A stretch of 64,000 nt of DNA from an uncultured Prevotellaceae bacterium (GCA_900315105.1 OMXX01000003.1:84509-148508); one strand, 5' to 3'; shown: positions 1-8,638, counted from the first letter of the stretch. Notes: a model not told the origin generated them from the sequence alone. Numbers and translations: made by a program.

Positions 1-53
1 TCACTCCAGAACAGATTGTTGAGCATGAACGTTTGTTGAACGCTAATCACTAA
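1..53 (+). CDS. C-terminal end of an upstream gene (partial)
   Basis: An open frame entering from the left edge reads TPEQIVEHERLLNANH and stops at 51-53. Only 16 residues are visible, so no family can be named. The next gene starts 16 bases after the stop on the same strand and encodes a glycosyltransferase, so this is probably the preceding gene of the same polysaccharide operon (inference). Confidence 0.55.
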   Translation, partial: TPEQIVEHERLLNANH

Positions 54-69
54 CCGCAAAACGAAGATA

Positions 70-1107
70 ATGAAAAAAGTACTGATTGTTGGTGATTCTC
101 GAAAGATGAAGGGAGGAGTCTCTACTGTGATTAAAAGCATGGAGGCTAATCCTATATGGGACAAGTACAAATGCTATTGGTTGCAATGTCAGATTAACAA
201 GGGAATGGCATGGAAGGTGCTGTATCTCGCTATGGGACTGCTTAATTCGCTGTTCCGGGTGCCAATGTATGACATTGTTCATTTCCATACAACTCCCGGA
301 CCTGGAATGAAGGTCGTTTTGCCTATTATTCTATATACCTTGCTGTGGAGGAAGAAGATAGTTCTTCATCTTCATATGGGAAACCAGATGAGGGATTATA
401 AGGAAAGCAAGATATTCAACTGGGTTATGGCTCATTCGGATAAGGTTGTTGTTTTGGGTAAGACTTGGCAACAATTCCTAATAGATGATATGAAGGTCAA
501 GACAAGTGTGGAGTATTTATATAACCCTGTGCCTGAAAACAAATTACCGAAACGTAATAATGCAGAAAAATCAAGGTATTTCCTGTTTGCTGCATTTTTC
601 AACATCAATAAAGGCTATGATATTCTGTTAAAGGCGTTTGCGCAGGTCGTAAAAAAATATCCAGATTGGAGGCTTGTGATGTGTGGAGTTGGAAATGTAG
701 AAGAAGTCAAGTCTTTTATAGCCGATAATGGAGTAGGGGATAATGTTGATCTTCCCGGGTGGGTTGAGGCTGATGAACGTGATAAGTACTTTAATAACGC
801 ATACGCATATTGTATGACGAGTAGAAAGGAAGGACTTCCAATGGCAGTTTTGGAGTGTCTTTCTATTGGTGTTCCTGTTATTTCTACTCCTGTAGGATGT
901 CTGCCTGAGTTTTTGACAGATGATGAGAGTATTATGTTCTTTGACTTTGAAGATTCTGATAATCTTGCCAAACAGATGGTAAGACTTATTGAGGATAAAG
1001 AGTTGTATAATCGTTTGTCTGAGAATGGCGTTCAGGTGATTGCTGATAGCTTTACGAGCACAAAGGTGTTTGAGAAATTGGATAGGATTTATCAGGAGAT
1101 GGTTTAG
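70..1107 (+). CDS. Glycosyltransferase family 4 (group 1)
   Basis: A 345-residue GT-B fold sugar transferase that would add a sugar from a nucleotide donor to a growing surface polysaccharide on the cytoplasmic side of the membrane. The N-terminal acceptor domain has the glycine-rich loop KGGVSTV near residues 14-20. The C-terminal donor domain holds the family's E-x7-E motif at E254 and E262 (EGLPMAVLE), followed by GVPVISTPVG. Length is normal for GT4. It lies 28 bases before a nucleotidyltransferase-like gene and probably belongs to a capsule or exopolysaccharide locus that begins left of the window. The sugar and linkage cannot be told from sequence. Confidence 0.88.
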   Translation: MKKVLIVGDSRKMKGGVSTVIKSMEANPIWDKYKCYWLQCQINKGMAWKVLYLAMGLLNSLFRVPMYDIVHFHTTPGPGMKVVLPIILYTLLWRKKIVLHLHMGNQMRDYKESKIFNWVMAHSDKVVVLGKTWQQFLIDDMKVKTSVEYLYNPVPENKLPKRNNAEKSRYFLFAAFFNINKGYDILLKAFAQVVKKYPDWRLVMCGVGNVEEVKSFIADNGVGDNVDLPGWVEADERDKYFNNAYAYCMTSRKEGLPMAVLECLSIGVPVISTPVGCLPEFLTDDESIMFFDFEDSDNLAKQMVRLIEDKELYNRLSENGVQVIADSFTSTKVFEKLDRIYQEMV

Positions 1108-1135
1108 AGATTAGTGTATTGGGGAGAGTGATTGT

Positions 1136-2299
1136 ATGAAAGTAGACAAACTTTTCATAGAATTATTACAAATTGCATTGGGGAATAGAGATAGGTTCTC
1201 CGTATGTCCTAATGCAGAGGAATGGGAACTTCTCTATGATATGGCGAAGAAGCAAGCACTTGTAGGTGTGTGCTTCTTCGCACTTAAACTATTGCCTATA
1301 GAGCAACAACCTCCATTGTTAAGAAGAAGGCAATGGGCGGTAAAGGCGATGCGCTTGGAAGAGAGAAACAAGCAGGTTACGCAAGAATGTAAATATGTCA
1401 CTTCTTTTTTCGCTAAGGGCAATTATCAAAGTTGTGTATTGAAAGGACAAAGCAATATATCTCTATATCCGAAAGGTCTGAGGGGGTTAAGAACTCCTGG
1501 GGACATAGACTTGTGGGTATGGGAGAAGGGCCGACAAAGCCTATATGACAAGAAAAGGCTTGTTGAGATATTGTGGAGGGTTTCCGGCAAACAATTGGAT
1601 GTTGCTGTACATCATGCGGAATGCGGAATGTTGCCAAAGACTCCTGTCGAAGTGCATTTCGTTCCTTCATTTGCGATAAATCCATTTACAGATTATAAGA
1701 TGCGTCGGTTTTGGGCTAAACATAGTGATTGTATTAGGCAGACAGACGAAGGCTTTAATATTCCTTCGGCTGGCTTTAATCTCATTTTCCAGATGTCGCA
1801 TATATTCAGACATGTTCTTCTGGAAGGTGTAGGCTTTAGGCAGTTGATAGATTATTATTTTGTATTGAAGAGTTTTTATGATCATATGTCTTTAGAACCT
1901 AAAGGAAAACTTTCAGATTCAAAGGCTGTGATGAAGGAAATGGAGACTCTGGGGATGAAGAGAATAACCTCTGCTGTAATGTGGATTATGAAGGAAGTCT
2001 TTGTAATGAAGGATGAATACCTGCTTTGTAAAGTTTCAGAGAAATATGGTCGAGAATTGCTAAACGAGGTTCTTTTAGGTGGAAATTTCGGGCAATCTTC
2101 TGATGAGCATGCAAAATTGAAGGTGGATGATGACGGCAAAGAGACATTTGCCTCAAAAGTGGAGGGAAATCTTACTACAATAAAAAGAGGAATGAAACTT
2201 TTCTGGAGTTACCCTTCTGAATGCCTTTGGGTACCTTATCTTTGTATTAGGGCATCTTGGGTGAGAAATTATTGGAGAAAAGTTGAATTTGAGCGGTAA
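1136..2299 (+). CDS. Nucleotidyltransferase family protein (NTP_transf_5 type)
   Basis: A 387-residue protein of the uncharacterised nucleotidyltransferase-fold family often found in polysaccharide clusters. The recognisable block is LKGQSNISLYPKG...R.PGDIDLWV at about residues 101-128, where the paired acidic residues of DID would hold the metal. The rest is helical without a familiar domain. It follows the glycosyltransferase by 28 bases and is the last gene of this stretch. Its stop codon lies inside a 21-bp copy of the 3' end of the neighbouring tRNA-Gly gene, so the last residues (about EFER) may derive from that duplication. Substrate unknown. Confidence 0.75.
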   Translation: MKVDKLFIELLQIALGNRDRFSVCPNAEEWELLYDMAKKQALVGVCFFALKLLPIEQQPPLLRRRQWAVKAMRLEERNKQVTQECKYVTSFFAKGNYQSCVLKGQSNISLYPKGLRGLRTPGDIDLWVWEKGRQSLYDKKRLVEILWRVSGKQLDVAVHHAECGMLPKTPVEVHFVPSFAINPFTDYKMRRFWAKHSDCIRQTDEGFNIPSAGFNLIFQMSHIFRHVLLEGVGFRQLIDYYFVLKSFYDHMSLEPKGKLSDSKAVMKEMETLGMKRITSAVMWIMKEVFVMKDEYLLCKVSEKYGRELLNEVLLGGNFGQSSDEHAKLKVDDDGKETFASKVEGNLTTIKRGMKLFWSYPSECLWVPYLCIRASWVRNYWRKVEFER

Positions 2300-2378
2300 G
2301 CGAGGCTCGACTTGCGAAGCTTGATGAGGCTTTGCCGAATAACTCTGACCTTGGGCGCGAGTGAGAGATTCTTACCGC
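2290..2378. repeat. tRNA-like / REP-like remnant
   Basis: Positions 2290-2310 repeat exactly the 21 bases at 2385-2405, which are the 3' end of tRNA-Gly. The segment opens with GCGGTAAG and closes with CTTACCGC, so it keeps a tRNA acceptor-like pairing, but the interior cannot form a tRNA. The interior (CTTGCGAAGCTTGATGAGGC) resembles the repeats at 63258-63739. It could be a decayed tRNA duplicate, an attachment-site scar or a REP-type element. Confidence 0.55.
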
Positions 2379-2386
2379 GAAAAATG

Positions 2387-2459
2387 AGCGGTAAGCGAGG
2401 CTCGAACTCGTGACCTGCGGCTTGGGAAGCCGCTGCTCTACCAACTGAGCTATTACCGC
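2387..2459 (-). tRNA. tRNA-Gly (anticodon CCC)
   Basis: The minus strand folds into a full cloverleaf of 73 nt. Acceptor strands are GCGGTAA and TTACCGC with discriminator T, the D-loop contains AGTTGGTAGA, the anticodon stem is GCGGC/GCCGC around loop TTCCCAA, and the T-loop is GTTCGAG. CCA is not encoded. The loop gives anticodon CCC, reading GGG. Confidence 0.95.
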
Positions 2460-2471
2460 ATTAAGATATAG

Positions 2472-2504
2472 AAAAATGATAACTCGAAAAGTTATCATTT
2501 TTTT
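2472..2504. terminator. Bidirectional hairpin terminator
   Basis: AAATGATAAC and GTTATCATTT pair around a 7-nt loop, with a long T run on the plus side and a shorter one on the minus side. It stands between the two tRNA genes, and would stop plus-strand read-through from the polysaccharide genes. Confidence 0.65.
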
Positions 2505-2512
2505 GTTTTTGG

Positions 2513-2585
<73 letters not shown>

Positions 2586-2720
2586 TTGATTTTCTGAAAT
2601 CGGATACAAAAGTACAACTTTTTTTTAATATATTTCATATTCGGCGGGGGAAATGTTGCTTTATTAACGATTTTTTGGATATTTAAGGAATGAAAGGCTG
2701 AGGAAATCGTTTTTTTTTAG

Positions 2721-2728
2721 TAACTTTG
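2721..2728 (+). promoter_or_regulatory. trpS promoter -7 box
   Basis: TAACTTTG matches the Bacteroidetes -7 consensus TAnnTTTG and lies 54 bases before the trpS start. No clear -33 box was seen. Confidence 0.6.
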
Positions 2729-2782
2729 CGCTCGCAAATTTAAACTTTGCACCAGAAAATTGAAATTGAATAATAAAGATAA

Positions 2783-3910
2783 ATGGAAAAAATAATTCTT
2801 ACAGGTGACCGTCCAACTGGTAAGTTGCATATTGGTCACTATGTTGGTTCACTTCGTCGTCGTGTAGAACTACAGAACTCTGGTGAGTACGATAAGATAT
2901 TCATTATGATTGCCGATGCACAGGCTCTTACTGATAATGCTGATAATCCAGAGAAGATTCGTCAGAATGTCATAGAGGTGGCTCTTGACTATCTGTCAGC
3001 TGGTCTTGATCCAAATAAATGCAATCTTTTCATTCAGAGTGCAGTTCCTGAGCTTACAGAGCTGACATTCTATTATATGAATCTTGTGAGCGTTCAGCGT
3101 CTTCAGCGTAACCCAACCGTAAAGACCGAACTTGAAATGCGTAAGTTTGAAGGTGGCACGCCAACAGGTTTCTTCTGCTATCCTATCTCGCAAGCTGCAG
3201 ATATTACTCTTTTCAAAGCTACAACAGTACCTGTAGGTGAGGATCAGAAACCTATGCTTGAGCAGACCAACGAGATAGTACGCCGTTTCAATAATATATA
3301 TGGTGAAACTCTTGTTGAGCCAAAGATTCTTCTTCCTGATAATGCAGCTTGTCTCCGTTTGCCAGGAACCGACGGAAAGGCAAAAATGTCAAAGTCGCTT
3401 GGTAACTGCATATATCTTTCTGATACTCCAAAAGAATTGAAGAAGAAGGTGAACTCTATGTTCACAGATCCTCTTCACTTGAATATCGAGGATCCTGGTC
3501 ATCTTCAGGGAACTTATACAGATGCTGATGGAAATGAGCAGAGCTATCAGAATACAGTTTTTGTATATCTTGATGCATTCTGTGAGGATAGTGACTTTGA
3601 GAAGTTCCTTCCTGATTATAAGAACCTTGACGAAATGAAGGCTCATTACATCAAGGGAGGTCTTGGCGACGGTACTTGCAAGAAGTTCCTTTTGAATGTG
3701 CTCAACGACCGTCTTGAGCCAATCCGTCAGCGTCGTAAGGAATATGAGAAGGATATTCCTGGCGTTTATGAGATTCTGCGTCGTGGAACAGAGGAAGCAC
3801 GTAAGGTTGGCGCTCAGACTCTTGCTGAGGTTCGTCACGCTATGCGTATTGACTATTTCGATGACAAGGAACTTATTGCAGAGCAGGCAAAGAGATTTGC
3901 CCAGCAATAA
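2783..3910 (+). CDS. trpS: Tryptophan--tRNA ligase
   Basis: A class Ic aminoacyl-tRNA synthetase of 375 residues that activates tryptophan with ATP and loads it on tRNA-Trp in the cytoplasm. The ATP signature HIGH is at residues 16-19 (KLHIGHYVG) and the second signature KMSKS at 201-205. The conserved stretch [12 protein letters not shown] at the N-terminus fixes the start. It is slightly longer than the E. coli enzyme (about 334 residues), as is common for relatives in this phylum. It stands alone, with its own -7 box upstream and a strong hairpin terminator downstream. Confidence 0.96.
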   Translation: MEKIILTGDRPTGKLHIGHYVGSLRRRVELQNSGEYDKIFIMIADAQALTDNADNPEKIRQNVIEVALDYLSAGLDPNKCNLFIQSAVPELTELTFYYMNLVSVQRLQRNPTVKTELEMRKFEGGTPTGFFCYPISQAADITLFKATTVPVGEDQKPMLEQTNEIVRRFNNIYGETLVEPKILLPDNAACLRLPGTDGKAKMSKSLGNCIYLSDTPKELKKKVNSMFTDPLHLNIEDPGHLQGTYTDADGNEQSYQNTVFVYLDAFCEDSDFEKFLPDYKNLDEMKAHYIKGGLGDGTCKKFLLNVLNDRLEPIRQRRKEYEKDIPGVYEILRRGTEEARKVGAQTLAEVRHAMRIDYFDDKELIAEQAKRFAQQ

Positions 3911-3941
3911 GATTCGTTATAGATCATTTCTGAACAAATAC

Positions 3942-3988
3942 AATAGAGATCCAATTCAATTTACTTTTGAATTGGACCTCTATTTTTT
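3942..3988 (+). terminator. trpS terminator
   Basis: AATAGAG, then TCCAATTCAA, pairs with TTGAATTGGA, then CTCTATT, followed by a run of T. The stem is about 17 bp with one mismatch and begins 31 bases after the trpS stop. Confidence 0.85.
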
Positions 3989-4024
3989 ATAGATTGAGAC
4001 AGCAACAATATATATAGCCAATAA

Positions 4025-4175
4025 ATCCGATATGGTTCCGTTGTAATTCCGTTGTAGGTCCGTACCAAAGTCGGTGCAAAGTCGGTGCAAAGTCGGTGAA
4101 AATACCATTCTGAATAAGAGTTTCACCGAGTTTGGTACGGAGGATGAGCGAAGGATCAACGGAGTTTCATCGGAT
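4025..4175. repeat. 11-nt phased intergenic palindrome, copy 1
   Basis: Fills the space between trpS and the convergent lipid kinase gene. Words repeat every 11 bases (TTCCGTTGTAA, TTCCGTTGTAG, then AGTCGGTGCAA twice). The left arm from ATCCGAT through TCCGTACCAAA pairs without gaps with the right arm TTTGGTACGGA ... ATCGGAT. Word types and phase recur in six other spacers of the window. Confidence 0.8.
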
Positions 4176-4219
4176 ATATAGATAGCATTTTTTATTGCTA
4201 TCGCAGAGTTTATGTTGTA

Positions 4220-5275
4220 CTATTTCAGCTTGCTTTGGATATATTCGCTTACGGCCTTCGCATGTCGTACAGGATTACCAACTTGCTGTCCCATTTCTGA
4301 TGTAAGGTGTTCCATACCATTCTTCACGTTTTGTAGCTCGTTGAAGAAGTTGCTAAATGCACTCTGCACCCTGTTCGGGCGACGGCGGCGTTTGTCAGCA
4401 TTTGGGTTGACAACGATACGTATGCCTTGGTGTACAAGCTCAATGTCGAGGTCTGCAGGTGCTTCTATTGGATCGCCATCGTAGTGAATAACTCCTGGTT
4501 GTTCACGGTGGATATGTAGCTTGCGAGTCTTGAAGTATTTTATCTTGGAGTTCTTGTCAAGGGTTTTGTTGAACATCTCAAGACTGATGCTTGGAGCCTC
4601 GATGATGTCGAAAGGTTCGATGATGACAACGTCGATAAGTCCGTCCTTCATGCTCGCCTGAGGTGCGATATATGCATCATTGCCATATTGTGAGGCATTG
4701 GCGCATGATACGAGGAATGCCTTGTAGCTTATCTCCGCATCATCGAGCGTAATGGTGTATGTCTCAGGCTTGTAGGTCAATCCTTCCTTTAAAACGTTCT
4801 CTGCGTATGTGATAGGACCACGCTTGCCTGCTTCAGCGAATTTCGCGCTTATGAATGCGTCGAAGCCCATTCCGCAGGTGCAGAAGAAGGGATGACCATT
4901 AATGATACCATAGTCAAGATCGTGGATTTCACAGTTGTTGATAACCTCAAGTGCTCCTTTTATGTTGAGTGGCAGCATCAGATGGCGTGCAAGTCCATTG
5001 CCAGAGCCGCATGGGATGATGCCAAGTGCTGTCTTGCTTTGGGTAAGGGCGCGTGCAACCTCGTTTATGGTTCCGTCGCCGCCCACAGCTACCACGACAT
5101 CTACTCCAGCCTCTCTTGCTTCTTTGGCGAGAACTGACGCATGACCTGCATATTCAGTAAATTTTATTTCGATATCAAAGCGGTTCTTGTCTATATACTT
5201 GTCAATAAGAGCCGGCATCGATTTTTTACTTGCAGTTCCTGATATGGGGTTTATGATGAAAACTATCTTTTGCAC
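4220..5275 (-). CDS. Lipid kinase of the diacylglycerol / sphingosine kinase family
   Basis: A 351-residue kinase of the DAGK catalytic fold (YegS/DgkB type), which phosphorylates a lipid hydroxyl with ATP at the inner membrane face. The N-terminus KIVFIINPISG and the nucleotide loop GGDGTINEVAR (about residues 65-75) are diagnostic, followed by GIIPCGSGNGLARHL. After the usual fold (about 290 residues) there is a basic turn (KRRRRPNR) and a helical tail of about 55 residues, an addition to the core family. It is divergent from serine palmitoyltransferase with 197 bases between starts, so its substrate may be a sphingoid base or ceramide, or diacylglycerol. The link is positional only. Confidence 0.85.
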   Translation of the reverse strand: MQKIVFIINPISGTASKKSMPALIDKYIDKNRFDIEIKFTEYAGHASVLAKEAREAGVDVVVAVGGDGTINEVARALTQSKTALGIIPCGSGNGLARHLMLPLNIKGALEVINNCEIHDLDYGIINGHPFFCTCGMGFDAFISAKFAEAGKRGPITYAENVLKEGLTYKPETYTITLDDAEISYKAFLVSCANASQYGNDAYIAPQASMKDGLIDVVIIEPFDIIEAPSISLEMFNKTLDKNSKIKYFKTRKLHIHREQPGVIHYDGDPIEAPADLDIELVHQGIRIVVNPNADKRRRRPNRVQSAFSNFFNELQNVKNGMEHLTSEMGQQVGNPVRHAKAVSEYIQSKLK

Positions 5276-5294
5276 GATTAAATGAATTTGAATG

Positions 5295-5302
5295 CAAATT
5301 TA
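5295..5302 (-). promoter_or_regulatory. -7 box of the lipid kinase gene
   Basis: TAAATTTG on the minus strand fits TAnnTTTG and lies 20 bases before the kinase start. Confidence 0.5.
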
Positions 5303-5397
5303 TAAAAAAAAGCATATATTTGAAGAGGTTATAATGAATTTTTAACGAAAAAGAGATTTTTATTGACATAATTGTGCCATATTAGGCATTTTTTTTG

Positions 5398-5405
5398 TAT
5401 CTTTG
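5398..5405 (+). promoter_or_regulatory. spt promoter -7 box
   Basis: TATCTTTG, an exact TAnnTTTG match, 68 bases before the serine palmitoyltransferase start. It is back to back with the kinase promoter. Confidence 0.65.
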
Positions 5406-5472
5406 CATGCTGAATGGATAACTGTGTGTTGTCGGTTCGCTGTAAGAAGAAAAAAAAATACATTATATTATA

Positions 5473-6663
5473 ATGGGACAGTTACAAGAAAAGTACAAAA
5501 ATTATCGTTTGCCGCAGAAATTGCAGGAAAAAGGATTGTATCCTTATTTCCGCTGTATCACAGGCAAGCAGGGTACTGAAGTGGAAATGGGCGATCATCA
5601 TGTATTGATGTTTGGCTCAAACGCCTATACAGGACTTGTTGGTGATCAGCGCATTATTGATGCTGCTAAGGCTGCAACCGATAAATATGGCACAGGTTGT
5701 GCGGGCAGTCGTTTCCTGAATGGTACACTTGATATCCATGTTAATCTGGAAAAGGAACTTGCTGAGTTTGTTGGTAAAGAAGAGGCTTTGTGCTTCTCTA
5801 CTGGTTTCACTGTAAACTCAGGCGTTATTGCTGCGATTGGTGGTCGTGAGGACTATATTCTTTGTGATGACCGTGATCATGCAAGTATTGTTGATGGTCG
5901 TCGTCTTAGCTTCGCTCATCAGTTGAAGTTCAAGCATAACGATATGGAGGATCTTGAACGTATTCTTAAGACTCTTCCTTATGATGCTATCAAGCTCATC
6001 GTTGTTGATGGTGTATTCTCAATGGAGGGCGATCTTTGTAAATTGCCTGAGATTGTAGAACTGAAGAAGAAGTACAACTGCTCTATCATGGTTGATGAGG
6101 CACATGGTCTTGGCGTATTTGGTAAGCAGGGCCGTGGTGTATGTGACCATTTCGGTTTGACCGATGAGGTGGATCTGATTATGGGAACATTCTCAAAGTC
6201 TCTTGCTTCTATCGGTGGTTTCATTGCTGGTGACTGGGATACAATCAATTACTTGCGTCATTCCGCTCGTACTTATATGTTCTCTGCATCAAACACACCT
6301 GCTGCTACTGCTGCTGCTAAGTGTGCTCTTGATATCATTAAGAGTGAACCACAGCGTATTAAGGCTCTTTGGGATGTAACGAACTATGCGCTTAGCCGCT
6401 TTAAGGAAGAAGGATTTGAGATTGGCGATACTGAGTCTCCTATCATTCCACTTTACATTCGTGATATGGAGAAGACATTTGCTGTTACAGCAATGGCTTT
6501 TGAGCGTGGTGTGTTCATCAATCCTGTTGTACCACCTGCATGTGCTCCATCTGATACCTTGGTAAGATATGCTTTGATGGCAACTCATACAAAGGAGCAG
6601 GTTGACCGTTCTGTTGAGATTCTTAAAGGAATATTTGTGGAGTTAGGTATTATAAAAGCCTAA
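5473..6663 (+). CDS. spt: Serine palmitoyltransferase (alpha-oxoamine synthase family)
   Basis: A PLP-dependent enzyme of 396 residues that condenses serine with a long-chain acyl-CoA to 3-ketosphinganine, the first step of sphingolipid synthesis. The Schiff-base lysine is K242 in GTFSKSLASIGG, the cofactor Asp and His are D208 and H211 in VDEAHGLG, and the ring-stacking His is H136. The N-terminus (YPYFRCITGKQGTEV) resembles Bacteroidetes serine palmitoyltransferases rather than Kbl or BioF. Sphingolipids are typical of Bacteroides and Prevotella membranes. It has its own promoter and terminator. An alternative 2-amino-3-ketobutyrate ligase role is less likely given the N-terminal sequence. 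Confidence 0.88.
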   Translation: MGQLQEKYKNYRLPQKLQEKGLYPYFRCITGKQGTEVEMGDHHVLMFGSNAYTGLVGDQRIIDAAKAATDKYGTGCAGSRFLNGTLDIHVNLEKELAEFVGKEEALCFSTGFTVNSGVIAAIGGREDYILCDDRDHASIVDGRRLSFAHQLKFKHNDMEDLERILKTLPYDAIKLIVVDGVFSMEGDLCKLPEIVELKKKYNCSIMVDEAHGLGVFGKQGRGVCDHFGLTDEVDLIMGTFSKSLASIGGFIAGDWDTINYLRHSARTYMFSASNTPAATAAAKCALDIIKSEPQRIKALWDVTNYALSRFKEEGFEIGDTESPIIPLYIRDMEKTFAVTAMAFERGVFINPVVPPACAPSDTLVRYALMATHTKEQVDRSVEILKGIFVELGIIKA

Positions 6664-6698
6664 CCAATACTTCCTAAAAGGGAAGGATGATATATAGT

Positions 6699-6738
6699 AA
6701 TGCCGCTTATGGAACGACCATAAGCGGCATTTATTTTA
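6699..6738. terminator. Bidirectional terminator between spt and the HD gene
   Basis: AATGCCGCTTATGG pairs perfectly with CCATAAGCGGCATT (14 bp, 5-nt loop), followed by TTATTTTATA. It serves spt on the plus strand and can also close the leftward operon on the minus strand. Confidence 0.85.
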
Positions 6739-6777
6739 TATTACCCTTTGTTAATTTCTGATTTAGGGAGGGCTTGG

Positions 6778-7329
6778 TTAGATGTTGAATTCCTTATGCC
6801 ATTTTTTGAATCGCTCTGCTCCTTCTTCTCCGAATTTTTCTATGCTTTTCAAGGCTTTATCGTAGGACTTTTCAATTTCGGGATGTGTCTTTGAGAAGAA
6901 CTTGTCTGCATAGCAGATGATTTGTTCTTCTAAGGTTTCTGGAAGAAAATCCTCATGTGGAAGGGGAAGGGATTGAGAGATAATCTGCTGTTTGGTAAGT
7001 CCAGCACCTGTATGACGTTCGCAAACACGTGCGTAAGGCTCTATTTCTTTTTGTGATAATCCAAACAGATGTGCATCCTCACGTAGCATTTGTGCTCCTA
7101 TTCGTCCATGACAGATATATGGCTCTGTACCGTAACATTCAATTCCTGCAGCATCGCATCGGATGATACCGATGTCGTGAAGCATTGCTGCCGCTTCTAT
7201 GAATGGTATCATCTCTGGCTTGTTGCAAGCTTTCATAGCCTTATCCGCTACTTTTCTGCTATGTACCATCAGAATGTCGCGAAGTTTGCCAGGAACATAG
7301 TAATGGTCTATTATCTGTTGGAAGTTCAT
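6778..7329 (-). CDS. HD domain phosphohydrolase
   Basis: A 183-residue HD-superfamily protein, expected to hydrolyse a phosphate ester with a metal bound by the HD pair. The pair is H51-D52 in AAMLHDIGI, with a further conserved His in the CERHTG segment. The start overlaps the stop of the upstream esterase gene by four bases (ATGA), so the two are co-translated. It is the last gene of the leftward operon with the polysaccharide export genes. Substrate not predictable; nucleotide phosphates are common for small HD proteins. Confidence 0.82.
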   Translation of the reverse strand: MNFQQIIDHYYVPGKLRDILMVHSRKVADKAMKACNKPEMIPFIEAAAMLHDIGIIRCDAAGIECYGTEPYICHGRIGAQMLREDAHLFGLSQKEIEPYARVCERHTGAGLTKQQIISQSLPLPHEDFLPETLEEQIICYADKFFSKTHPEIEKSYDKALKSIEKFGEEGAERFKKWHKEFNI

Positions 7330-7895
7330 GGGCGTAGCTTTTCGATTAATGGCAGAACAACTTTGCGAAGTACTTTTTCGTTGAGACGATGCTCGCCTTC
7401 AAAGCGTTGTGCATTTGGGTAGTACTTATGAAAGAGGTCGTATGTTTTGACTACTGGATCATTTATGCCAAATAGTCCATAACATTTCTCACGGTCATCA
7501 TCTGTAATGTCCTTGAATTGTTGCCGTTCTATTTGGTTATGATGCTGTATGAGTTCTCTCGTGACCTTAAATTCTTTCTGGTTATCCTTACGGCGGTTGA
7601 AGAACTTGTGAACACCTGTCTTTAACCCTACTCCTGTTGACATGTTGAGAGCTGGATTTACACAAATGCGTTTGAAGCCTTTCATCTGGTGGGCATACAT
7701 GCCTCCCATACTTGTACCTATGATGAGATCGGGTTGTTGTTCTTCGCAATATTCCTTTAGGTATGGAAGGGCTTCAAGAGGTTCTATAGGAATGTCTGGT
7801 GCAATGATTTCGTCATTGGGAAGTATTCTTCGCAGAATTTCTACTGTTCCACTTGCGCCAGAAGACCCGAAACCGTGAAAATAAACTATTTTCAT
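7326..7895 (-). CDS. YqiA-type alpha/beta-hydrolase (UPF0227)
   Basis: A small alpha/beta-hydrolase of 189 residues. It begins with the oxyanion loop YFHGFGSS, has the nucleophile elbow GTSMGG with Ser62, an acid in GINDPV and a candidate catalytic His in FEGEHRL. This pattern and length match the YqiA/UPF0227 esterases, of which E. coli YqiA cleaves short acyl esters. It overlaps the downstream HD gene by four bases and starts 32 bases after the capsule phosphatase gene, so it is probably read with the export operon. It could remove acyl groups from sugars, but nothing in the sequence proves this. Confidence 0.82.
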   Translation of the reverse strand: MKIVYFHGFGSSGASGTVEILRRILPNDEIIAPDIPIEPLEALPYLKEYCEEQQPDLIIGTSMGGMYAHQMKGFKRICVNPALNMSTGVGLKTGVHKFFNRRKDNQKEFKVTRELIQHHNQIERQQFKDITDDDREKCYGLFGINDPVVKTYDLFHKYYPNAQRFEGEHRLNEKVLRKVVLPLIEKLRP

Positions 7896-7927
7896 AGTGT
7901 TTGTTGGTTTGATTTTGCGATTAGTGT

Positions 7928-8635
7928 TTAGAGGTTGGTGCGAATCGCACTAACGATGTTCTTTTTGAGGCTTTTATGTGCAAATGCCCGTTGAGTAGCG
8001 TGATAGGAATGAGAGTCAGAACCGCTATAGTTATAATAGCCTTCGTTAAGGAGGTATTCTGCCCGTTCCTTAACTTGTTTTCCGTATGCCCCAATTAAAG
8101 AAGTTATATTCAACTGGAACTTTACTCCCATCTCCTTGATGCTTTCATACTTTTCTGCATCCATGTATAGATATCGTTCCGGATGCGCAAGGACGGGGGT
8201 GAGACCTGCTTTTTGCATATCTCGGAGAATACCTTCCATACCCATTGGAGGTTGAACATACGATGTTTCTATGAGCAGTTCGTTTTTGTTGTCGCCGTAT
8301 GGCATGAGAATACCTTGTTCCAATCTCTTTATGAAAAGTCCATCCATCATATTCTCTGCAGATAGTGCGAGTTCTATATTGCCTTGATATGCTGATTTCA
8401 GTTCTTCAAAACATGTTTTGAGCTTTTCGGGTGTATTGGGGCAATCTTCCATGATGTGAGGAGTTAACCACACTTTTTTCACTCCCATTTGTTCGTACAT
8501 TGAGAGTATAGCAAGAGATTCTTTAACGGATTGTATTCCATCATCCACACCTGGAAGAATGTGTGAATGACGGTCTGTCCATCCGTTAAAGATTCCAGAT
8601 TGCTGCAGATTATATTTGCTTGGGAAAGGCCACAT
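7928..8635 (-). CDS. PHP-type tyrosine-protein phosphatase (CpsB/Wzb-like)
   Basis: A 235-residue metal-dependent phosphatase of the CpsB/CapC (YwqE) family. The metal site DRHSHILPGVDDG gives H23, H25 and the D31-D32 pair, and a further conserved site is LAHPERY. It would remove phosphate from the tyrosine-rich tail of the kinase encoded three bases upstream, resetting the cycle that controls polymer length and export. The pairing of a PHP phosphatase with a Wzc-like kinase is typical of Bacteroidetes and Firmicutes, whereas proteobacteria use low-molecular-weight Wzb. Confidence 0.9.
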   Translation of the reverse strand: MWPFPSKYNLQQSGIFNGWTDRHSHILPGVDDGIQSVKESLAILSMYEQMGVKKVWLTPHIMEDCPNTPEKLKTCFEELKSAYQGNIELALSAENMMDGLFIKRLEQGILMPYGDNKNELLIETSYVQPPMGMEGILRDMQKAGLTPVLAHPERYLYMDAEKYESIKEMGVKFQLNITSLIGAYGKQVKERAEYLLNEGYYNYSGSDSHSYHATQRAFAHKSLKKNIVSAIRTNL

Positions 8636-8638
8636 AAC

